Assembly: GCA_964035545.1 (NCBI GenBank)
Contig: OZ037766.1
Span: forward strand, 31,154,273 to 31,218,272
Reading direction: 5' to 3'
DNA length: 64,000 nt
Source of the DNA: Bugula neritina
Taxonomy: Eukaryota > Bryozoa > Gymnolaemata > Cheilostomatida > Bugulidae
Shown: piece by piece, positions 12,616 through 24,800 of the stretch
How positions within the stretch are numbered: position 1 is the stretch's first letter
Layout of the letters: every line of letters starts with the position of its first letter
The notes under the pieces: generated by a model
Seen by the model: the letters and a program-made list of their open reading frames with translations, nothing else
Database searches by the model: none
Told to the model about the DNA's origin: nothing
Program-made: the position numbers and the translations under genes

Positions 12616-15600
12616 AGTTTTGAATTAACAAAAGTGTATTCAACTAACGAACGCACGCAGGCTTTTTGAACAAACAAACAAAAACCAAACACGTAAATTT
12701 TATTTTAAAAATCTCATATATTGCTTCACATCCTACAACAAAATTTGCCCATCTTAGTTGAGTTGTTAATTTAAGCACATGTTAATTTTAGAACTTTTAG
12801 CTACTGCATTGATTCTATTGTTACTTCGGTCATTTTTTAGTGCAAAAATAATAGTTGTTATATGACGTTATAATACATAATTAATTACTATAAAAGTTAT
12901 AATAGCGAAAGGAAACTGTGCTATCCTATACATGCAGCTGCTCCACTTACATCAGAAGTAAATATAACTACGGAGTTGTTATAAAGCTCCGCCTCTCTTA
13001 GTGATTGGATAGCTTCTCCTATGATGTCATCAACCGCTGAGACCAGGCCTAAATGTTATTATGCAGTTTAAATCACATCGTAGTGTTTTTAAGCTCATAC
13101 TCACGTTGCTGGCTATATAGTGATTATAATCACATTAAACTAACACAAGCATTAATAAAACTTATACAGATTCTAAATCTGTAGATATTGGCCTTCTATA
13201 TCAACAAAGCTACTATAGCATGTATAGCTGTGATACAGCTATTCAATGGAATAGAAATTAGTAAATTTACTATACTATAAATTTATAAGCTGTATACTAA
13301 CTGATTTGTATTTATTTTAGAGTCTGGTTTACTTAATTTACATAATTAGGGTGCTGGATTGCTATACACAACATTGCTGGATTGCTTAGTTGGTATAACC
13401 TATACTTTTGTAATTAGTTGATGGAGCTTGATTCATCAATAGAATTCTTACAGCAAACATGTTATAGCTAAACTCTTTTCAATATATTATACACTAGCTT
13501 AAATTAACACATTTTTCTTTATAAGAGTTTAAGCAAAAGCACACCAAGTTGCTATGCAATTAAATTAGAAAAGTGAACAAACCTAAGTATTTCCTACGAT
13601 TCGTGGTTTCAGTGTCATCACCAACTAAGAAATCATGAACTCTAAGCATTTCCTGTGTGACCTATAAAATGAAACAATGATGAATAATTGTCTAGTGCTT
13701 AAAAGACTCATAATAAATTCATTATACTGGAGGTATTGTGAATCAGTTAATAATTATTTTGAGAAACCAAGTTTTCTGCTTGTGAATAGTGACCTGCAGA
13801 GGGGTGTGTGGGGCTGTAGTTGATATCATCATAAATAATGGAGAGTCTTTGCCTTTGTGAGCGGCAATCATCTCCCTTACGTCAGACTTTTCTTGAATCT
13901 AGAAGGAGCTTTTAGTTGTTAGTTATCCTAGTTACTATAATTAGCTCAGTAAATACCCCATGCTTAATTCATCAAACAAGCACAAAGCTTTATTTTACAA
14001 AGAGAAAGCAACTTTGAAGATTAAAATTCACTTTTATTTCATAAAAAATATTTATTTATTGTAGCTTAGTTTTTTTAATAACTTCTTCTAATATTTAGTT
14101 ACATAATTAAATTGCGTTTCTTTAAAAGAATTTTAAGTTGCTGAGTAAAAAAATGGTGTTAGAGAACCATTTTGTCAGTAAAAATAAAGTGAAAGACATT
14201 TTTACGAGCTCACTTTAAGAACTTAGCTAAATTAATATATAGGTCAGATCAAAGTTAAAATCTGACTACTTATTTGGGGTTATGCTTTGCCAATATTTAA
14301 CTAGCAAACTGATAATTTGATGTAGCAGCAAAATGCTCTTGACATAATTATTCTATTCAATCATTTATAATTTAAGTGTAAAATCTAAAACATTTGAAGA
14401 TTATGACTTGAAATTTTAATAATTTACCATGATTAATGTATGACAATTACTTACAGTCTATCATGTCACTTACCTGACTTACCATGTACTTACCTGATAT
14501 ATCATGTCACCTACCTATAATCTACTGTATACGCAGTATACATATTACTTACCGAGTGATGCATTCCAATGTTCTCTAGAGATACTGAGTCATTCACATA
14601 TCTGTGAATTGTACCCATTTCTTCTGCAAAGCAATGAAATGTAATATAAACAATAATACAATATAAATAATGATATAATATGAAAAAGAATATAATATAA
14701 ACAATAATATAATATAAAATATAATGAGAGAATATGAAAAAGAATATAATATAAATATGAATATGAACAGCTGATTGATGCAGCATACCCCATTTAAAGT
14801 GTTTAGTTTGGCTTGATAGAATCCCTCGATATTCATCAATACCTCTCTTTCTAGGAAGACAACCCTCGTCACAATATCCTAAATGCCATCTATATATATA
14901 ATATTGTATATCAAGGGTAGGCAACTGGGGGCTCAGGGATTACCTGTGGCCTTTTAATGCTTAAGATACGTAAAAGAATATTATATGCATTCTGTATAGG
15001 TTTGGTGATAAATTACTTTAATTTTATATGTGTACAATCACGTGACCCTTTGTTTTGGCTTACTTCTTAACTTGGCCCTCATGCAAAAGAAGTTGCCCAC
15101 CATTTTTGTAGACATATTATAATATCTGAGTAAATAAATACTAATAGCAAGCTAGATAATAATATAATATTCTTAATAAAAGTCGCTACCTAAAGTATAT
15201 GGGCTCAATATCACCTTCTTTACCATTACTATAACAAATTTTGTACGTTAATTTTAATAATTTAATTCAAACTGTTTTCTCACTGCGTGCAGCAGGGAAA
15301 ATATATTCTGCTTGTGCAGATAACTTCTAAACTCTGCAATTGTTACTATAAAGCTACTTGCTATAAACTAATAAATATTTTTGATAAATCTAATATTAGA
15401 ATCATGGTTGAAGATAGTATCATACTTTCCAACATATTTAGTAGTATAGCCCAACTCCTTGAGATGCTGCGGGAGAATTTTGTGCTCCAAGGGAAGACAA
15501 CTTTTGCTAAAATCTTGCACCACCAGTTGCTACAATAGAAGTTTGTAATTTAGAATGTAGCTAAACAGTGGGAATAGTATATAAACAGATGCTAGCTGAG

Positions 15601-18600
15601 ATTAATCAAAAGCTCAATCTACTAATTTGGTTAAATTCAGAAGAATGGAGTTGAAGCAAGACACTGCATGTACGTATTAGTATACTTTCGCTAATGAGTC
15701 AACTATCCAACTTAAAATGTAATAAATATAGGGAAAACTGTAGACTTACGCTCAGTCCATTATTTGATGGATACTTCCCAGTCATTAAAGCACACCTGGA
15801 CCTAATAAATAATAATAGTAGTCTACTAGCTTGAAGGTAATAATTATAATTTATTCCGGTAAAGAGCCACATGCATATTAATTCAATAGAAAACTTGTAT
15901 AACATACTGTTTGCAAATATTATGAACCAGCTAAGCTATTACTATTTTTGCCAATATTTGTTAAATTACTTGTTGTAAAGTTTTTTAGCAGGCTCGTCTA
16001 GGTTTGTAGCCACACCCATTAAATCTACATGCCACTCCCATTGAGTTTTCTAGCCACACCCATTAGGTTCACATGCCTAACTCATGCAATTTTTTTTAAT
16101 CATACGAATTCAGCTTTTCGATTAAAATTAAATATTATTTGCATAAGCTAAGCCATTAACAGGACTGCCAATTAACATAAAACATGGCGAATGAGCACAT
16201 TACGGTGAGCAAAAAGGCTGTGCGTAGTAATTTGTCAGTTCTATCCCTTCCCTAGCCAACCAATTCATGTTGGGAGTTTTCAACTTTGGATTATGAAATC
16301 CCACATCATTCCAGCCTACAACATACAGTGGTTTGATACTGTTTAAATTGAATGAGTACACTGCAAGCACTATTAGCTCACAATAACTGAGTATACACTG
16401 AATGCACCATTAGTTTACATTAAATGATTAAACTGAAAGCACTATTAGTGCACAATAACTGAGTATACGCTGAATGCACTATTAGTTTACATTAAATGAC
16501 TAAACTGAAAGCACTATTAGTGCACAATAACTGAGTATACACTGAATGCACCATTAGTTTACATTAAATGATTAAACTGAAAGCACTATTAGTGCATAAT
16601 AACTGAGTATACACTGAATGCACCATTAGTTTACATTAAATGATTAAACTGAAAGCACTATTAGTGCACAATAACTGAGTATACGCTGAATGCACTATTA
16701 GTTTACATTAAATGACTAAACTGAAAGCACTATTAGTGCACAATAACTGAGTATACACTGAATGCACCATTAGTTTACATTAAATGATTAAACTGAAAGC
16801 ACTATTAGCTCATAATAACTGAGTATACACTGAATGCACCATTAGTTTACATTAAATGATTAAACTGAAAGCACTATTAGTGCACAATAACTGAGTATAC
16901 ACTGAATGCACCATTAGTTTACATTAAATGATTAAACTGAATTAAGCACTATTAGTGCACAATAACTGAGTATACACTGAATGCACTATTAGTTTACATT
17001 AAATGACTAAACTGAAAGCACTATTAGTGCACACTAACTGAGTATACACTGAATGCACCATTAGTTTACATCAAATAACTAAACTGAAATACACAGTTAG
17101 TTTAAGGTCATACTTTTCATTTTCTGGCTCTTTGCCAGGTGCTTTACGTTCTATATGAACAATGTTCCACTGATAGCTCGAACAGGTTGAATGTCACAGG
17201 AACAAAAAAAATATGAAAAGATAAAGAAACTTATGTTCTCCAATATACTTTTTTATTTTTTTCAAAAGCCAATTCATGTTTAAGTTATAGCTTGTTGAAA
17301 AACATAGTCCCCCTTCCACATTCTTTTCAATTTATACGCTCCTGACTTGTTATTGTGTCTCAATACCCCTTGTATTTGAGTGCTTGTTAGTCTCGCTTCA
17401 CTAACTTTGCCTATACTTCACAAGTGCCAGTGCTGCTGGCTCAAAAGCTAAATGTTATAAACTGTCAGCTAAAACCCAATCTTGTATTCCTAGGTTGGTT
17501 GGCCTAAATAAAACAATAGTCAAATCATGATTTCATGTTTTAAAAATTTACTCTATTCTAACCTGCTGCCTAGCTAGTTCTATTTTTGATGTATAATTAC
17601 AAAATTTGTGATACATTTTTTGGCAACCATGTGATTTATAAAATGCAGTAATGGTACTTATAATATTATATTATTATCATTATAATATATTATATAGTAT
17701 TATGTGTGTTTTTATTATACTGCATAATATATATTTTATTATTGTTGTTGTGCAAACAAGTGCAATTAACCTAGCTTTCAAAATGTACCTCTAAATTATC
17801 AGAATATCAGTTTAGATATTTTCATGCTTTGTAAGGTAAACCTAAAAAAGAGGCTGTATTCCCAAAGTAAAGGGTGTTGAACTATGAACTATATTAGATT
17901 AGCCACTCTGCTACCAAGTGCATCAGTATAATATTATATGAATAGCTCTGATGCTTTGTCTCCGGTGGCTGGCTGCGATATGATAACTTGGCCAACTTCC
18001 AAGAGTTTAAAATTGGCGCAATTATTCAAGAGGTTACATACTGCACAGAGCTAGCAGTGATAGTAACCTTGCTATTGGCAGTACTTATTACAACTGCCAG
18101 CATATAAGCTGCATTGTAGAATGCTGTTGGGGTAGGCTAGTGAAACCAAATTCTGCTCTCTAATATACCTTAGACACAATGCAGCAACATAATTGTTCGT
18201 TTCAAATTACATTGCCACCCTTACATGAGCTGTGGGCTTCATAAAGATTCATATGATTAGAGATTTATGCTATAGGCCCTACCTGTGCAAGTGTATGATG
18301 AAAATAACACACCATTGTCAAAGTTAACTTCAAGTATGTTGTTTTCCAGAAACTCAGTAATGTCCATTTATCTCTCGCATACAAATACTTATGTAATAGC
18401 ATACAGTTTAAGTTTTATTTTAGAGCACATCTGCAAACTCTACAATAAGTGCTTGCTTTACCAGTCTATTTCAGACCTGTTTTTGTAGCTAGTAATACAC
18501 AAGCTACTTATTTTTAAACTTTTGGGTTATTTGTTCAAAACCATTAGCTTTGCTAGTAACCTGAGACTATTGCAACAGTTGACTGCTATCAACATGAATT

Positions 18601-20041
18601 GACAGCCTAATAATTATAACCCATTTGCGCGAGTTGGTTGGTCAAGGTTCAACCCTGTTTTGTTGCAATTTTTTTGTCAACTTAGGCAAATCCTACGCAT
18701 GTATAATAAATATGGCTATAATTGTAAAGTTTTTTTTTAACTTTTGTTCAACAGTAAGACAACATACATGCATAATAATTAGATACTGAACACTGGACTA
18801 AACCTTAAATTGATCTTATAGAATACAATGTACTTAAAATAATCATATGTGAATTAGAGAAACTGAAAGTACACCTGCTGCGCTATAGACAGACCTTTAC
18901 TGACAAGACTGCAAAGTGAAGTGATTTAGCTGAAATTAACTCTGCCAAACAAACAAAGAATTATGTTGTGCTGAGGCATTTTCAATATATTATTGTAACA
19001 TAGTGAGATGATTCAGCTAAGTGCTAATGTAAAACAGGGAACATTATATTGGCAGAAATCCAATAGATTGCCAATTTGTGCGAGAGGGTACTATATGTTA
19101 TTGTGATAGCGCGGAGCGGCAAACGTACTAGGAATGTTATAATTAGTCACAGGAGCGTAGCTAGAACCACCATATGAAGAATTTAGAAAATTGCAGTGAA
19201 ACTTGCAAAATGGTGTATGTTTTTACCAAATTGTGAAGAGCATAAACAGAATTTCAAAAAACAAAGAAAGTATATTAGAGAAAACATATCAAGGAATGTC
19301 AAGTTTAACTTTTAGACTTTATAAAATGAATCCCCTGTGCTACAGCAGTGGAACATGGAGGGTGTAAAATTTTACTTATTATGCAACAACTTTTTCAGAA
19401 AATTTTTTATTGAAAAATTAAAAAAGTATATGAAAGAGGAATGCAAGAGCTATCTTTTCATGTAAAATTTGTTAATGTGAGACAAAAACTGTTCGAGCTA
19501 TCCCCTGGAAACCGTTTATATATAACATAAAGCAGTGCCTGAATCTTGAAAGTAATGACCTTAAACCAACTGTGTAACTATTAGTGCACAATAACTGAGT
19601 ACACACTGAATGCACCATTAGTTTACATTAAATGACTAAACCGAAAGCACTATTAGTGCACAATAACTGAGTAAACTGGACATTGCCATTAATCACTAGA
19701 CACACAAATCTAAATACTCCAAATTTCACTAAATTTAACTTTTGAAACAATCTTCCCAGCGAGAGAGCTTGATGGATTGCTTTTCGAAGCTGGGTCATGA
19801 TTTTAGAATAAACTAATACATGAGTGTCAAATATGTTGGAGGAAAATTAGACTTGAGTGAATGTGATACTCTGTGTGTACTCTGAATCAACTTATGTACT
19901 CCTCCTTAATGTATAATATAGCCATAGTAACTTACCAATGTCGTCAGCCATGATGAATATAATGTTAGGAGGTGATGCTGAAGTCCAAGAAGCTAATAGG
20001 TAAGAAATCAGTAGATGCTGCAGTAGAAATTTTCTTGCCAT
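9772..20041 (-). CDS. Arylsulfatase B-like sulfatase, complete, 13 exons, 568 aa
   Basis: Exons in order: 20041-19936, 16315-16204, 15801-15750, 15529-15426, 14889-14789, 14623-14553, 13898-13794, 13661-13583, 13048-12951, 12359-12128, 11586-11430, 10654-10479, 10085-9772; all phases match. A signal peptide (about residues 1-22, MARKFLLQHLLISYLLASW) leads straight into [20 protein letters not shown]. Active site: Asp33/Asp34 (metal), Cys71 in C-S-P-S-R (formylglycine site), Arg75, Lys82 in TGKYP, Lys125 and His127 in GKWHLGY, His213 in HTPLQ, Asp276-Asn277 (SDNGG) and Lys303. Family members hydrolyse sulfate esters; ARSB removes 4-sulfate from GalNAc in chondroitin/dermatan sulfate in lysosomes. 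Order and spacing (GKWHLGYC, CLPRKRG, HISDWLPT) are those of the ARSB/I/J group. Substrate is inferred, not shown. Exon 7 uses an atypical donor (CAG/GTCACT). The first intron is 3.6 kb and carries a satellite. Confidence 0.93.
12576..12611. repeat. (TA)n microsatellite in arylsulfatase intron 9
   Basis: About 18 uninterrupted TA units. Confidence 0.95.
14455..14552 (-). repeat. Tandem run of splice-donor-like motifs after arylsulfatase exon 6
   Basis: Read on the minus strand, the true donor (TCG/GTAAGT) is followed within about 90 nt by TAGGTAGGT, CAGGTAAGT, ATGGTAAGT, CAGGTAAGT and CTGTAAGT, embedded in repeated GACATGATA phrases. The copies look like a small local tandem duplication of a donor-containing unit. 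Use of a later site would run into in-frame stops, so they probably act as decoys or are neutral. Confidence 0.6.
16340..17095. repeat. 72-bp satellite, about ten units, arylsulfatase intron 1
   Basis: The unit contains CTGAATGCACCATTAG, TTTACATTAAATGATTAAAC, TGAAAGCACTATTAG and TGCACAATAACTGAGTATAC. Two variants occur: A (CACTGAATGCACC, GATTAAAC) and B (CGCTGAATGCACT, GACTAAAC). B units near 16465 and 16680 are three units apart, so part of the array grew as a three-unit block. One unit carries a 4-base insertion (GAATTAAGC, near 16940). Confidence 0.92.
19577..19676. repeat. Detached copy of the 72-bp satellite
   Basis: About 1.4 units of the same repeat (TATTAGTGCACAATAACTG, CACTGAATGCACC, GACTAAAC) lie 2.5 kb from the main array, in the same orientation and in the same intron. 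The DNA between them shows no satellite units. Confidence 0.85.
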
Positions 20042-21888
20042 ATTAAAGAGTGAGATTCTTCAGCTGAACAAAGTATAGTGTACTACAGGTACTCTGTGAT
20101 AATGGAGCTGATAATGGCTTTAGACTACAGCAATAGGAATAGTGACAGTCACTTTGATTGACTAGTACAACGTACCTGTGTTTACTTGTCATGTGTCATG
20201 TTAGCACGCTTTTTATTCATGCAGTATGCAAATTCTCCCAGGGTTTCAACATTCATTTAGCTAAGATATCTTTGATAATGAAGTACAATTTTTATCACAG
20301 ATCAATTGCACTTAGAAACTTTGAAAGTTATTATTAAGTATATATAGCTGAACATTACATAGGGATCCATTGCTTGAGCAATTGACCATATAGGGACTGT
20401 TGGCCAACTATAAAGTTATATAAACATGGAGAATCCTTTTGTTCTTCACAGTATACTCCTAGTAACTTCTTTGTAGTAGTATGTTGTAGCACAATCTTTG
20501 TTTAAGGAAAATGCAAACCTAATTCTCAAGTGCCCCACCCCACCCCCCCCCCCCCCCTTATGCAGGTTTATATTTTACAATTCAGCAAAAAATCATTTGT
20601 GCAGTGTATGTTCCATGCAGTGACCCAAAGCTCAATAGATAATTATACAACCATGCATATATATACCACCAGTAAAAAAAAATTTCTGTCACATAGTTTT
20701 GGGTAGTAGTTGTAAAATGTAATTCTTCAAAACCTCTATAGAGATAGCTGAAAACATGCATTGCATTTACAGTAATGCATTAATATTATGTGAATATTTA
20801 TTTTTAAACAGTTGCATGGTTATTGGTGCTATAAGGCTTGTTAATTCTTTGAAATATATAAAATTTAAAAAGTGAATAGACCACCCGTTATTAAGTATTT
20901 ATACTTTACATGAACTACTTTATGTTAGCTCTTAAATTACATAGATTTTTAAATGTGGTTGTTTAAATCAGTTTTGAATATTTACAAAGCTTAATGCTAA
21001 AATAAATGATTTATTTTTTGATGTAAGGAGTTATTAAAACGGCAGATGCATTTTCAAGCTTCAACAAAATAATATGAACATTGAACTTTGTAAGGAGATT
21101 TCAAAGGAAGATGGTTAAGATGACATCAATAGAGGCACTAAGTCTATTAAACTGCTATAGCCTCATTAAATAATTTTAGAATTTGTAATCTGCTATAATA
21201 TACCAGCTATAATTATATTTTATTGATTTTAAAATCTGCTATAGTTTGGGAGTCAATGACAGCAAATGCAATTATGTATGAAAAGGTTCAGGGAAATTAT
21301 GTTTTATATATTTTTACCAAGTGTCAATTTTTAGAATCTTTTATGCATAGCTTTTGAACAAAATTTGCTTTTGATAATATACTTTTTAATCTTATTCCGT
21401 TTTTGTTTATAAACTACGGAGTTAAGTTTATTTCTTAATTAATCAATAAAAGTGAATTTATTTTCAGCAGAACATAACTTACATATATAAGTGCTTATAG
21501 TTTTACAAAGTAAAAATATTCATATATTGCAGTTTAATCTTTCTGTCGAGTTCTAATTAGCTGTCATATGTTTGAAGTATGCAGAGTTTAAAACAACTCT
21601 CTAGCTGTGTTTCTGGTAATGGAACATATTTGTTAAGAAAGTTCTAGTTTGCAATTTCAGATCGAATTTTTTGTCACATATAAATGAGTTTAGCAAATAA
21701 TTAAGTTGTATTCAGCACTAAAATTCTTTGAAAATAATGAAATCATTTACAGAAAATCAATATAAGTAACCATTCATTGTATATAAGTTTTAATTTAAAC
21801 TGCATATAATATAATGGCAGGAAAAACTATTTATATTTCAAGGTTTGAAATCAATACTTCAAAAACGTTCTAAAATGCAGCAAAGTAA
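20042..21888. other. Intergenic region between two divergent genes
   Basis: The arylsulfatase starts leftward at 20041 and the lectin/PAN gene rightward at 21889, so this 1.8 kb should hold both promoters. A C-rich tract (about 20532-20556) is the only obvious feature. No convincing TATA box, element or exon was found. Confidence 0.45.
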
Positions 21889-24800
21889 ATGAGCTCACTT
21901 TGGGAAGAAGCTGTTGACCGCTGCCTGCTGTCATGTTGTCAGCCATTTAGTGCTCCAATCAGTAACTTCAAGATGGTGAACTGGCTAAGAGCTCTGACTT
22001 ACATCCTTCTCTTCTCTATCACAAGTAATATTACCAACTTCTATTACAGCTCTTTGTATTTGAGTTTCAAGTTATAATAATGCGTTTTAAGAAATCAACT
22101 CTTGCAAGTTAATATATAGCTGAGTGTATTTTACTTTAAATTATTATCCTTATAAAAAAATTACACTGATAAAGTGTAAAAACTCTGAAGGAAATACTGT
22201 GTTTTTAAGTAAATTTTTAACAAAATTTTTGATTTTAACTTATAGTGTGCGCGTGCGTACGTATGTTGCGTGTGATAAAATATTTATTAATATAGCATTT
22301 GAATAAATATATCATTACCTATCCATAAGATAAGTAAAATTTTTTCAAAACAAATTCAAGATTTTAGATTCTAATTTCATTTATTTTAAAAGAATTTTAT
22401 TAAAAAAAATTGACTGCATGTGTTTCAGACATCATAAAATTTTTACCTTTGTATTTTTATTATTTAATAGCAATTTTAAAACATTTTTCATTTGTGTGAA
22501 TCAGCTAGAATCTAGATGTTTTCATGTTTCGAAACCAATCAGCAACAATCGCTCTATGAATTTTGTATTATATAATTATAATATAATGTTGGCCTATAGG
22601 CATATATTATATTACATTATTTTATATGTTACATCGTATATGCATAATATATTGCATTATATCATATATATGTTGTATTAGATTATATATAATATAATAT
22701 ATATAAGCATATATATTGCATTATATCATATATGTTGTATTATATTATATATAGGCATACATCCCGCCATCGATCAGGACATGGCGGTGATAGGGGAACA
22801 TATACTGTTTAGTAGAATGCAGGTTGAAATATCCTATATTTGCATATATTACATTATTTATTTTAAAAGTTTTTATGCAGGAGGTATACAAGTATATAAA
22901 ATCTCAATGTTACACTAAAAATCTTTTTTTTTCATTTTTTATTATTTCGGTTAAAATATAGTATATAATTATTGGAAGTGCTATTTTACTTTTGTGAAAT
23001 GCAAGTGTTTATGTGCTGTTGCTTTGTGCAACAGCTTACAGCTGCCATGCAAATAGGAAACATGGTGTACTGCAGTGTAAAAGATGTATTATATAGTTTG
23101 TAGTATAACATACTAGAACAATCTTAGGTAAAATGAACTAAGCTTTAGAGTCTAGATGAACTCACAAACATTCTTTTCTGTAGTTCTTCCGAAAAAACAA
23201 TGAATAAGTCACCATAAGTTATACCTTTATTAATTATACCTTTATTAGTTCTTCTTTGTTAAAATATAAAAACTTATTTCTTGAGACGCAGCTGTGTACT
23301 ATAGTGTGAATTAGGTCACATGTTCTTGTCTTGATGAGGTCATGGAGGATATCAGGAAAACTCTCAGGCCATAATCGCTTCTGTGTTATTTTTAAGAGTT
23401 TTCAAAAGTCACATTGAAAAGTAAAGTCCTTATAGGTAGCTTAAATGTGTTTGACCACCAGAGGTTCTTACATACAGGTATGCATGGCGACTCTAAACAG
23501 TATAATATAAATGTTCTTTCAATCTTGATTTGCTGTTATGCTTTAGAAAGTGAGGATGGCAAACCAGTTTACGGCCAGAGTTTAAGAACTTTTCCTGACA
23601 GCAATGCTTGGGCAGTCCAGGAAAATGTTCTCTTACCCAGAGATGAAGCAACAATCTGCTTTTGGTGGAAATCCGAAGAAAAGAAGAAAACACATTCAAT
23701 ACTGAGTCTTGGAAATCTAGGTAACCTGCTTACTGGGTCATATGTTTTTTGAATTTTCATTGACATTTTAAGAGTTTAAGTAATTTCTAAATCATTCCAT
23801 GTTTGGTGAAAGTCTCTAAAAGCAAATTTTAAATAAAAGGTATTATAGCTGTTACCATATATATTCTCAATTACTTTAAAAAACCATTATTACTTCTCTT
23901 AGTCCTATACGAAATTAGTATTTTTTACAAAATACTTTAATATTTAAAACTATATAAACAGAATACAATTCAAATTTGCTGCATAGGTTTGCTTGCAAAC
24001 ATTATATATTGTGATTGAGAATCAGGCCAATATTGTCAATCAGTTCACTATGGTAGGTTATTATGTAAGTTTAGAATAATTTCATTATATTATTATATAA
24101 CAAGCTGACAATAAGAAAAATGTTACTGTAAATAAAATTGCAGCATTCATCAGAAACCTTAAATATAAGTTGAAATACTAATTTATCTTTTCTCAATATA
24201 TGAACCATGCAGTTACTATGTATCTTATAAAACTTTATTTAAAGCTTCAAATATATTATTATGATGCTTTATGCAACAAGTGAGACACTATGTTTTGCAG
24301 GTGAATTTGTAAAAATATTGATTTCATCATCGGGGAAGAAAGTTGAGTTTTCGTGGTTTGATAACAAGAATGAAGAATCGTTAGAAATTGTCAAAGATAA
24401 ATGGTATTTTTTCTGTCTTGTGGTGAACGTGGATTGGCTAGTGACAGTAAGTGAATATGAAACATTACAATTTTGAAGTAATAAACACGCATAAAAACTT
24501 AGCTATTTGCTTATATATATAATATGCTGAATATATAGTTGGTCAATGCAATTATATAGAATAAAATATGGAGATACTATATTCTCACCTATCTCCGCTT
24601 TGTCCTGTCAGGGTAGCGAGTATGGAGACGCTATTTGGTATAACTAAATTCAGTAATGCTTGTCTTTATATTGACATATGTGCAATACTTCGGGGAGATA
24701 ATTTGAAGAAAAATGTTTCAATGACTTTAGAAACTATCACTGAATAAGTAAAGTTATTCTTTTGTAGTTTCATATTGGCACTTCTTGGCCAAACCTAAAC

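Noticed and set aside
16340-17095. CRISPR-like regular repeat
   Set aside because: Repeats are contiguous with no unique spacers and lie in an animal intron.
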